64,000 nt of DNA from Bog-473 sp963744225 (GTDB lineage: Bacteria; Actinomycetota; Acidimicrobiia; Acidimicrobiales; RAAP-2): positions 248,001 to 312,000 of the forward strand of contig CAVUSV010000004.1 of the NCBI GenBank assembly GCA_963744225.1, in the 5' to 3' direction. Positions 36,997 through 45,271 of the stretch are shown piece after piece. The position numbers and the translations under genes were made by a program. The notes beneath the pieces were generated by a model. The model did no database searches. It worked only from the letters and a program-made list of their open reading frames with translations, and was not told the origin of the DNA. Position 1 is the first letter of the stretch. The number at the start of each line of letters is the position of its first letter.

Positions 36997-39385
36997 TCAG
37001 CGCAGGTCGATGGGAAGCGGCTCAGCGTGCAGGACGGTGAGGCGTCGGGTGGGTCTGGTGAACGCGACGTAGAGGGTTCGCAAGCCCCGTGTCGTCGCCA
37101 CCGGCGGGCCCTCTCCGCCCGATTCGTCACCGGCCGCCGCGACGAGGGACGGCTCCACGACGATCACCGAATCGAACTCGAGCCCGTTGGTCTCGTCGGC
37201 GGGCAACACCACCAATCCCGCGGCGAGGCCGTCGCCCGACGGATCGCGTGGATCGATCGGTTCGAGTCCCGCCTCGTCGAGCGCCCGGGTCAGCTCGGGG
37301 AGCATGACCGCGGGCCCGAGAACGGCCACTCGCCCGGGCGCGACGGCGCCCATCTCCTCTCGCGCCAGGTCGGCGAGCGTGCCCGCCAGCTCCGGGCGGC
37401 TGACCGAAAGGATGCGCGGTGGGGTGCCCGACTGGCGCACCGGTCGGGGGGGCGAGATTGTGGGTGCCGCCACGGCCAGGATTTGCGCGGCGAGCGCCAC
37501 GACCTCGGCCGGGGTGCGGTAGCTCACCGTGAGCTCCACCAGCCGCGGCGGGCGCTGCGCGCTCGAGGTGGCGCGTGATGTCGTCCCAATTCGCCGGGGC
37601 CCACGGACCGGTGGCTTGGGCGATGTCGCCCACGACGGTCATGGAGCCGGAGAGCGACCGCCGGGCCAGCATCCGCAGCTGCAGAGGGGACAGGTCCTGG
37701 ACCTCGTCGACCACGATGTGGCCGAAGGAGCGGATCTCCTCGTCCACAGTGCCCCCTGGGCCTGCGACGGGAGCGGGCGAGGCGGCCAATCCCTGGGGCC
37801 AGAATCCGAACTCCTGAATCAGCGCGTCGTCATTCCTCTGGGCTCGGACACGAGCGGGTCGTGCCCCGCGACGGGGACCGAGCAGCGTGCGCGCTTCGTC
37901 GATCAGCGCGGTGTCGGCGACCGTCCACGGAACTGCGTCAAGCGTGGCGCTGCGGGGGCGGTAGAGGCGCTGCACCTCCGCCGTGCTCAGGATTCCCTTA
38001 CCCGCGGCGGCCAGCAGCGGGCGGGCGCCGAGGAGGTCGTGCAGGAATTCGTGGGGGAAAGTCGAGGCCACATCCGGTCCAGCGCCTCGGCGACCTCGGG
38101 TGTCCGGCGCAGTCGCCGCGCGAGGTCGTTCTGCTCTTCGGGCGTGGGTGCCCCTTCGGAGATTTCATCCTCGGATGAGGCCAGGCCGCTCCGGTTGAGC
38201 CTCGCCCGGTAGTCGTCGGACAGGGCGCGCAGCAGTTGCGACTCGACGAGGCGTCGGCGCGCGTTGTGCGTGCCGGGCCTCCGGCGGGCAAGGGCAACGA
38301 TGTCCTCGGTCGTCTGCGCGCGTAAGCGCAGCACCGCAGCACCAAACGGGATCTCAACGTCGCTGTGGAGCGGGCGCTGGCGGGTGCGAACGGCGCGAGC
38401 CAGCACTTTGACCATCCGCTCGTCGCCCTTCAATGTTGCGACGGCGGGGTCGTCGACCCCGCGCACGCGCACCTCGGGCACCAGGCCTGCAACCGTCGAC
38501 AGGCTCACTCCCGTCTCACCGAGCGACGGGAGCACCTGCTCGATATAGCGCAGGAACAGCGGGTTCGGCCCGACCACCAGCACACCCTGCCGCTCGAGCG
38601 GGAAGCGGTGGGTGTAGAGCAGATAGGCGGCACGGTGGAGTGCCACTGCCGTCTTACCGGTGCCGGGGCCGCCCTGGACGACGAGGACACCGGCGAGCGG
38701 GGAGCGGATGATCTCGTCCTGCTCCCGCTGGATGGTGCCGATGATGTCGCCCATGTGGCCGGTCCGTGCCTGGCCGAGTGCGGAGAGGAGCGCCCCGGGG
38801 CCACCCAGGACCAGCCCCTCGGAGAGGAGCCGCTCGCCGTCCCCGCCTGCGGAGGCCGGCAGCCCTGCATCGGCGCGAACGAGGGTGCCGGTGCGCCCGT
38901 CGGGATCGACGAAGTACTCGTCTTCCAAGCCGAGCACGGAGCGCCCCCGCACGGCGAGATGCCGGCGCCGGGCCAGTCCCTGCGGATCGAGACCGGTCGC
39001 CCTGTAGAAGGGCTCGGCCACCGGCGCCGCGCCAGTCGACGACGAGTGGCTCGTGGTCCGGCCCCGAGACGGCGAGCCGGCCGATGTGGAACGACTCGCC
39101 CAGTGCCGGGCCGTCGGAGCCACCCGTCGGCTCGTCCCCCGGTTCGGGGAGGCGGTCGATGCGCCCGAAGTAGAGGGCCTGGTCGCCGACGTCGAGTTGC
39201 TCCAGGCGGGCGAGGCTGGTGCGGACGACGATGTCGCGCTCGGTGCGCGACTGGAACGTGCCGCCCCGGCCCAGATCCAGCACGCCCTGCAGCATCTGGC
39301 GCGCCTCACCCCGCATGAACTCGAGCCCGTCGTAGGCACGGTTGAGGAATTCCTGCTCATCCTGTAGATCGGGATGTCCCGGCAC
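36997..39385 (-). CDS. HelD-type UvrD-like helicase (three frameshifts)
   Basis: About 795 residues of a HelD/HelR-type superfamily 1 ATPase, which recycles stalled RNA polymerase in related bacteria. Present: the N-terminal coiled coil with IGRL and DWRAPVAEPFYRAT, Walker A GGPGTGKTAVALHR, Walker B VVDEVQDLSPLQLRML, motif VVGDIAQATGPWAP and the C-terminal VELTVSYRTPAEV. The frame breaks near 39,029, 38,055 and 37,561. Dropping one base, adding one G to the G5 run and dropping one base respectively restores a continuous family-like sequence. The start is GTG at 39385. Confidence 0.82.
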
Positions 39386-39495
39386 CGCTCCCCTTTCTCC
39401 CCTTGCCGACGGGGAAACGGTTCAGTTTAGACGCCCGGGCTCGCCGGAGATGCCGGGGTGGCGACGCCTACGATGAGCCCACCGAAAGGATGGCC

Positions 39496-39819
39496 ATGCT
39501 GATTTCGACCATGAACGACGTGCCCGGTTGCCAGGTGACCTCGGTGCTCGGGGAAGTCTTCGGGCTCACGGTCCGCTCGCGCAACGTTGGCTCGCAGTTC
39601 GGCGCCGCGTTCAAGTCCCTCGCCGGGGGCGAGCTCAAGGGAATGACCAAGAACCTGCAGCTGAGCCGGGAGGACGTCGTGAATCGCATGGTGGCCGAGG
39701 CGGAGGCCCGCGGCGGCAACGCCGTGCTGGCCATGCGGTTCGACACGTCGGAAATGGGTGGGAACTGGACGGAGATCTGCGCCTACGGCACGGCTGTCGT
39801 CATAGAGCCGATCGAGTGA
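39496..39819 (+). CDS. YbjQ/UPF0145-family protein
   Basis: A 107-residue protein of the YbjQ (UPF0145) family, which forms small oligomeric shells of unknown function. Key features are the N-terminal MLISTMNDVPG strand and EAEARGGNAVLAMRFDTSEM near the end. ATG at 39496 is chosen because AAAGGA precedes it; ATG at 39490 is also possible. It overlaps hemE by four bases (GTGA), placing it in the haem operon as its first gene. The helicase gene diverges from it. Confidence 0.8.
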   Translation: MLISTMNDVPGCQVTSVLGEVFGLTVRSRNVGSQFGAAFKSLAGGELKGMTKNLQLSREDVVNRMVAEAEARGGNAVLAMRFDTSEMGGNWTEICAYGTAVVIEPIE

Positions 39820-40874
39820 ACCCCGGGGCAGATGCCCGCACGGACCTCGTGCGCGCCTGCTTGCGGCAACCGGTGGCCCGCACGCCCGTCTGGTTCATGC
39901 GCCAGGCCGGGAGGTCGCTGCCCGAATACCGTGCGGCCCGCGGGGAGGGCTCCATTCTCTCAGCCATCGGGGACTCCTCCCTGGCTTCTGAGCTGACCCT
40001 GCAGCCCGTCCGTCGCTACGGCGTCGACGCCGCGATCCTCTTCTCCGACATCGTCGTACCCGTCCAGGCCATCGGGTTCGGAATCGAGGTCGAACCGGGC
40101 CGGGGCCCCGTGGTGGCCGAGCCGTTCCGCAGCAGCGCCGACCTGGCGCGACTCCGTCCGTTCGAGCCGGCAGCCGACGCTCCCTACGTGGCCGAGACGG
40201 TGGCCCTGGTGCGCCGCGAGCTCGAGGGCTCTGGCGTGGCCCTCATCGGATTTGCCGGCGCACCTTTCACTGTCGCGAGCTACCTCGTCGAAGGAGGACC
40301 CTCTCGAACGTTCGCCAAGGTCAAGGCGTTGATGCACGGGAACCCCGCGTTGTGGGACCAGCTCACGGACCGGCTGGCCTCAATTGCGGTGGCGTCGCTG
40401 CGGGCGCAGATCGAGGCGGGGGCCGAGGCGGTGCAGCTCTTCGACAGCTGGGCCGGTTCCCTTGCTCCCGACGAGTACGTGCGCTTCGCCCTTCCGGCCA
40501 CCCGCGCCGTGTTCGCTGGCATCGCCGACCTCGGCGTGCCGACCATCCTCTTCGGCGTCGGCACCGGTGAGCTCCTGGGGCTCATGGGAACCGCAGGGTC
40601 CGAGGTGGTCGGCGTCGATTGGCGGGTCCCGCTCGACGAGGCGCGTCGCCGCGTGGGTGCCGGCCACGCCCTGCAGGGAAATCTCGACCCAGCGCGCTGC
40701 CTGGCGCCGTGGCCCGTCGTGGAGGCGGCGACGCGCGCCGTCCTGGCGGCCGCCGGGGACGGCGTCGACTCGGGCCATATCTTCAACCTCGGCCATGGAG
40801 TGTTGCCCGAGTCGGATCCGGCCATCCTCGCCGCCGTGGTCGACCTGGTGCATGCGGAGACCGCGCGCGCGTGA
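39816..40874 (+). CDS. hemE: Uroporphyrinogen decarboxylase
   Basis: A 352-residue enzyme converting uroporphyrinogen III to coproporphyrinogen III by four decarboxylations. The N-terminal signature PVWFMRQAGRSLPEYR is present, with the substrate-binding FSDIVVP, the GFAGAPFTVASY motif and the late FNLGHGVLPE. GTG at 39816 overlaps the YbjQ stop by four bases, and the stop overlaps the ferrochelatase start the same way. Length is normal for the family. Confidence 0.95.
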   Translation: MNPGADARTDLVRACLRQPVARTPVWFMRQAGRSLPEYRAARGEGSILSAIGDSSLASELTLQPVRRYGVDAAILFSDIVVPVQAIGFGIEVEPGRGPVVAEPFRSSADLARLRPFEPAADAPYVAETVALVRRELEGSGVALIGFAGAPFTVASYLVEGGPSRTFAKVKALMHGNPALWDQLTDRLASIAVASLRAQIEAGAEAVQLFDSWAGSLAPDEYVRFALPATRAVFAGIADLGVPTILFGVGTGELLGLMGTAGSEVVGVDWRVPLDEARRRVGAGHALQGNLDPARCLAPWPVVEAATRAVLAAAGDGVDSGHIFNLGHGVLPESDPAILAAVVDLVHAETARA

Positions 40875-41773
40875 CATCTGGTGTTCTGCTCATGGCACAC
40901 GGCACGCCGTCGAGCTCGGCAGAGATCGCGTCGTTCTACACCCGCATCCGGCGCGGCCGTCCGCCGGAGCCGGCGCAGCTCGCCGAGCTTGAAAGCCGGT
41001 ACGACGCCATCGGCGGCCTGTCACCGCTGACGGTGCGCACTGCCGCGCAGGTCGATGCAGTGCGCAGCGCGCTGGACGCGAGGTCCCCTGGTCACTACGT
41101 CGTGGCGTTCGGGGCCAAGCACACGGTTCCGTTCATTGAGGACGCCGCGGCCCAACTGGCCTCGGCGGGACTCGATCGTGTCATCGGCCTCGTCCTCACG
41201 CCCCACGGTTCGTCCCTCGGGTCCCAGGAGTATCTCGATCGGGCCGCCGCGGCGCTCGGAGAGACACCATTCGTTGCTGTGCCTCCCTGGTTCGCCGCGC
41301 CCGGGCTGGTCGCACTCCTTGCCGGCCGCGTACGGGCCGCACTCCAGACCGTTGCCGGCCGTCCACGGGTCGTCTTCACCGCCCACTCCCTCCCCGTGCG
41401 GATCCGTCAGACCGGTGACACCTACCCCGAGCAGCTTGCCGAGTCTGCCCGGCTGGTCGCCCAGGCGGCGGGGCTCACCGAGTGGACCGTCGCGTGGCAG
41501 AGCGCGGGGCGGACCCCCGAGCCTTGGCTCGGGCCAGACGTGCGTGACGTGGTGCGCGGCCTGGCCGCGGAGCGCAGTGCCGACGCGGTCGTCGTCTGCC
41601 CGATCGGGTTCGTGGCGGACCACCTCGAGGTGCTCTACGACCTCGATGTCGAGCTGGCGGAGGTCGCCGCGGCGTGCGGCGTCACCTACGCCCGCACGGC
41701 GTCGCTGAACGACGATCCTGCCTTCATCTCGGTGCTGGCCGATGTGATCGAGGCCGCGGGCGGCACCACCTGA
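40871..41773 (+). CDS. Ferrochelatase (coproporphyrin type by context)
   Basis: A 300-residue iron chelatase. The catalytic His is in FTAHSLPVR and the second metal-site Glu in VADHLEVLYDLD. Actinobacterial enzymes of this family insert iron into coproporphyrin III rather than protoporphyrin, and the gene order after hemE and before a HemY-type oxidase supports that. It would then be CpfC, but sequence alone cannot decide the substrate. GTG at 40871 overlaps the hemE stop; the next gene starts one base after this stop. Confidence 0.9.
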   Translation: MTSGVLLMAHGTPSSSAEIASFYTRIRRGRPPEPAQLAELESRYDAIGGLSPLTVRTAAQVDAVRSALDARSPGHYVVAFGAKHTVPFIEDAAAQLASAGLDRVIGLVLTPHGSSLGSQEYLDRAAAALGETPFVAVPPWFAAPGLVALLAGRVRAALQTVAGRPRVVFTAHSLPVRIRQTGDTYPEQLAESARLVAQAAGLTEWTVAWQSAGRTPEPWLGPDVRDVVRGLAAERSADAVVVCPIGFVADHLEVLYDLDVELAEVAAACGVTYARTASLNDDPAFISVLADVIEAAGGTT

Positions 41774-41774
41774 C

Positions 41775-44669
41775 ATGGCGCGGCGCCGGGTGGTCGTCGT
41801 GGGTGGCGGCATTAGCGGCTTGGCCGCCGCGTGGGAGCTGACGGGTGGGTCGGGGGGCCGAGAGGACACCCCGACGGTGGTCGTGCTCGAGGCGTCGCCG
41901 CGTCTTGGCGGCCCATTGCGCAGCGACGAGTTCGGGGGGCTTCCCGTCGACACGGGCCCCGACGGTTTCTTGGGGCGTCGGCCCGAGGCCATTGACCTGT
42001 GCCGGGAGGTGGGCCTCGACGACGCGCTCGTACCGATCGCGGCCCGCGGCGCGTCGGTGTGGGCCCGGGGTCGCCTCCGCGCCCTGCCCGACGGGCTCGT
42101 GCTGGGGATCCCGACCCGTTTCTGGCCGACGGCCGGAGCGGGCGTCCTCAGCGCCCGCGGCCTCCTCGGAGTGGCCCGGGACACCGTGCTGCCCCGGCCC
42201 GACGTTCGCGGACCCATCGGCGACCGTTCGATCGGCCCCCTTGTGGCGCGCAAGCTCGGCCAGCAGGTCGTCGACACCCTGGTCGACCCCCTCCTCGGCG
42301 GCATCCATGCCGGGACGGTCGATGACATGTCCGCCGCGGCAACCTTCCCACCGCTGCTGGCGGCCGCTCAGCGCCGCGGCGGGCTCATGCGGGGCCTCCG
42401 GGCCGAGGTCCCGGCGCTCGACGCGGACGGGCCACCGTTGTTCTGGTCGCTCGAGGGTGGCATGGCGTCGCTCGTCGGGACACTGGAGGCTCGCCTGCGA
42501 GAACGGGGGGTCGACATCCGGCTCTCCGCCCCGGCAGCGCGACTCGAGCGGGCCGGCGCCGGTTGGACCGTGTCGGGCGCCGACCAGGTGGCCGAGGCGG
42601 ACGCGGTCGTGCTGGCCACACCCGCACCGGCCGCGGCGACCCTTCTTCGTCCCCACGACGACGAGGTTGCCGGCCTCCTGCAGGCGATCGACTATGCCTC
42701 AGTCGTGCTGGTGACGTTCCGCGCCAAGACGGGCAGCATCCCGGCGCCGCTCCGCGGGACAGGGTTCTTGGTGCCGCGGCGCAGCCCGCACAAGGGACGC
42801 GAAGCGTGGGCGGTGACGGCCTGCACCTTCCTGGACCGCAAGTGGCCACACCTGGCCCGCGACGGGGAGGTGCTGCTCCGTGCGTCACTCGGCCGGATCG
42901 ACGACACGCGACCGTGCGAGTGGGGCGACGACGAGGTCGCCGCCCGGGCCTGGGAGGAGCTGGGGGTGTTCCTGGGCGTCAGCGGACAGGCGATGGACGT
43001 GGCCGTGGTGCGCCACCCGCACTCCCTGCCGCAGTACCGGGTGCACCACCTCCTGAGGACAGCGGGCGTTGAGGCGGCGGCGGCCCGGCTGGGCGGCGTT
43101 GCTCTGGCCGGCGCGGCGTACCGCGGCGTCGGCATCCCGGCCTGCATCGCGAGCGGCCGGGCTGCGGCACACGCCGCTCTTGTGAGCCCGCGACCCGGCG
43201 GGGGCCGCGTGGCCGCCGCCTCGATCGCGGCCGGTGTCCTGCTCGCCCTCTCTCTCCCACCCTGGGGGTGGTGGCCGCTCGGTCCCCTTGGAGCCGCGCT
43301 GCTCTACTGGCGCCTGGGCGGGTTGTCAGCGTGGACGCGCCTGTGGTCGGGGTGGCTGGCCGGCCTGGGCTGCTTTTCCATCGGGCTCGCCTGGGCTCGT
43401 TCGTTCAACTGGTACGGCGCGGTCGTGCTCGTCCTCCTCGAGGCGCTCTTCTTCGCGGCGGCGGCGGGCGCGACCCCGTCCCGACGAGGTCGGGCCCCGA
43501 GTTTCGTTGGCGCGTACACGCTGGCCGAGGCCGCCCGCATGACCTGGCCCTTTGGCGGCCTCCCTCTCGGCGGTGTGTTCTTGGGCCAGGCGGACGGCCC
43601 GCTCGTGGAGGTGGCGCGCCTGGGCGGGCCCCTGCTGATCACCGCGAGCGTCTTTGCCGGCGGCGTCGTCATCGCCACGGCGGTCGCCTGGCTTCGGTCG
43701 CGACAGCACGACACCCCTCGACCCTCGCTCGTCGGCGCGGTGGTCGTGGCCGGCGGAATCGCCGCGCTCGTGGTGGGCGGAGCGGTCGCTCCCGATGGTG
43801 GCCCCCCCGTCCGGACGCTGCGCGTCGCGCTTGTCCAGGGCGGTGGGCAGCGAGGGCTGAGCAAGGAACAGGTCCCGGCGGCCTCGGTCTACGAGGCGCA
43901 GGTCGCCGCAACCTTTCGGGTCATCACCGACCGTCCGTCGCCCGCGCTCGTGCTGTGGCCGGAGGACGTGGTGGCCCTCGACCAGCACCTGGCGGGCTCC
44001 CCGCAAGCCTCGCTGATGAGCCGGCTGGCCACCACGCTGCACACGACGCTCCTCGTCGGCGTCACCGAACCGGCGTCGGCGACGGCTTTCCGCAACGAGA
44101 TCGTGGCCTGGGGTCCACGGGGGCACATCGTGGCCGTTTTCGAGAAGGTGCACCGGGTGCCGTTCGGAGAGTACGTGCCCTACCGCTCCTTGTTCTCGCA
44201 TCTCGCCAACGTGTCGGGTGTACCGACGGACGCGGTGCCAGGACACGGCAGCGGCCTCATGCGCACCCCGGCGGGACCCCTCGGCCTCCTCGTGTCTTTT
44301 GAGGTCTTCTACGCGCAGCGCAGCCACGCGTCGGTACGTGCGGGTGCCGAGCTCCTGGCCGTGCCCACCAACACCTCGTCGTACAGCACCTCGCAGGTGC
44401 CGGAGCAGGAGATCGCGGCGGCGATCGTTCAGGCCGTCGAAACGGGTCGCGACCTCGTCCAGGCCGCTCCGACGGGCTACAGCGCGGTGGTCACCCAGCG
44501 CGGCGTCGTGATGGAGCGCAGCGTACTTGGCAAACGCCAGGTGCTCGCGGCCTCCGTCGCCCTCCGTCGTGGCATGACGCCCTACGACCATTGGGGCGAT
44601 CTCCCCGTGCTCATCCTCTCGGCGGTCGCGCTCGTCGCCGGTTGGACCCGCCAGGTGCGCTACTCGTAA
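41775..44669 (+). CDS. Fusion of HemY-type porphyrinogen oxidase and apolipoprotein N-acyltransferase
   Basis: A continuous 964-residue frame. Residues 1-470 are a HemY/CgoX-type flavin oxidase: FAD motif GGGISGLAAAWEL at 9-21, and the C-terminal GVALAGAAYRGVGIPACIASG that closes the FAD site. Residues 475-650 hold several membrane helices, and 670-930 a nitrilase-type domain as in Lnt. Lnt triad positions are Glu730 (LWPED), Lys791 (FEKVHRVPFGEYVP) and, in place of the Cys, Ser841 (LVSFEVFY). An internal GTG lies near the junction, but no stop codon. Natural fusion or an indel-made fusion are both possible. Confidence 0.8.
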   Translation: MARRRVVVVGGGISGLAAAWELTGGSGGREDTPTVVVLEASPRLGGPLRSDEFGGLPVDTGPDGFLGRRPEAIDLCREVGLDDALVPIAARGASVWARGRLRALPDGLVLGIPTRFWPTAGAGVLSARGLLGVARDTVLPRPDVRGPIGDRSIGPLVARKLGQQVVDTLVDPLLGGIHAGTVDDMSAAATFPPLLAAAQRRGGLMRGLRAEVPALDADGPPLFWSLEGGMASLVGTLEARLRERGVDIRLSAPAARLERAGAGWTVSGADQVAEADAVVLATPAPAAATLLRPHDDEVAGLLQAIDYASVVLVTFRAKTGSIPAPLRGTGFLVPRRSPHKGREAWAVTACTFLDRKWPHLARDGEVLLRASLGRIDDTRPCEWGDDEVAARAWEELGVFLGVSGQAMDVAVVRHPHSLPQYRVHHLLRTAGVEAAAARLGGVALAGAAYRGVGIPACIASGRAAAHAALVSPRPGGGRVAAASIAAGVLLALSLPPWGWWPLGPLGAALLYWRLGGLSAWTRLWSGWLAGLGCFSIGLAWARSFNWYGAVVLVLLEALFFAAAAGATPSRRGRAPSFVGAYTLAEAARMTWPFGGLPLGGVFLGQADGPLVEVARLGGPLLITASVFAGGVVIATAVAWLRSRQHDTPRPSLVGAVVVAGGIAALVVGGAVAPDGGPPVRTLRVALVQGGGQRGLSKEQVPAASVYEAQVAATFRVITDRPSPALVLWPEDVVALDQHLAGSPQASLMSRLATTLHTTLLVGVTEPASATAFRNEIVAWGPRGHIVAVFEKVHRVPFGEYVPYRSLFSHLANVSGVPTDAVPGHGSGLMRTPAGPLGLLVSFEVFYAQRSHASVRAGAELLAVPTNTSSYSTSQVPEQEIAAAIVQAVETGRDLVQAAPTGYSAVVTQRGVVMERSVLGKRQVLAASVALRRGMTPYDHWGDLPVLILSAVALVAGWTRQVRYS

Positions 44670-45172
44670 TAGCCCGAATGGATGTACACGCAGGGGACGC
44701 CCGCCGCGACGTACATCGCATGGTTTGACGGGTCGTCCTCGAACGCGAGTCGCAGGTCGAACCCGTGAGAGCGCAGGTCCTCCACCACGGTCTGCTTGAA
44801 CTCCGTCACCTGCGCATAGTCCCCCCGTGCCCGCATGACGAGGAGATCCCAGCGCAGCCCGTAGCGCTTCAACCAGGCCATCGTCTGCGGTTGGACGCGA
44901 TGGGGTCTCCCCGTCAGGAGGATCACCGTGAGCGAGGGATCGAGCAGCTCGAGCAGTCGGGCGATCTCCTCAATGACCGGGTCGTCGCCGCAAGCCTCGA
45001 AAAACGCGCTCCAGTCCCGGCGACCGCGCTCGATGAAATGCTGGCGCCCGGCGGCGTCGGAGAGCACGCCGTCGATGTCGAAGACAACGGCCTGACCACG
45101 GGGAAGCGCCGCTCCCTCGCCGGAGCGCCACGTCCAGTTCGTCCGATCGGTCTCTGGCCTGGTCTCGGACAC
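44660..45172 (-). CDS. HAD-superfamily phosphatase
   Basis: A 170-residue HAD hydrolase. The nucleophile Asp32 and acid/base Asp34 are in VFDIDGVLSD, motif II is VILLTGRP and the acidic motif IV is LAFEDDPSN. The short cap and motif spacing resemble the phosphatase part of polynucleotide kinase/phosphatase proteins. GTG at 45172 is taken as start since AAGGTGG lies seven bases upstream; the frame upstream is non-coding. It overlaps the Lnt fusion gene end by ten bases and is divergent from the MprF-like gene. Confidence 0.78.
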   Translation of the reverse strand: MSETRPETDRTNWTWRSGEGAALPRGQAVVFDIDGVLSDAAGRQHFIERGRRDWSAFFEACGDDPVIEEIARLLELLDPSLTVILLTGRPHRVQPQTMAWLKRYGLRWDLLVMRARGDYAQVTEFKQTVVEDLRSHGFDLRLAFEDDPSNHAMYVAAGVPCVYIHSGYYE

Positions 45173-45271
45173 GAAATGCCACCTTATCGGGGCCTTCTCC
45201 TCCTTCCGGATGGGCGATTCCTCCCATCGGAGGAGGGCTGCGCTTGCCGAAGGTGACACGATGGTCGTGCA

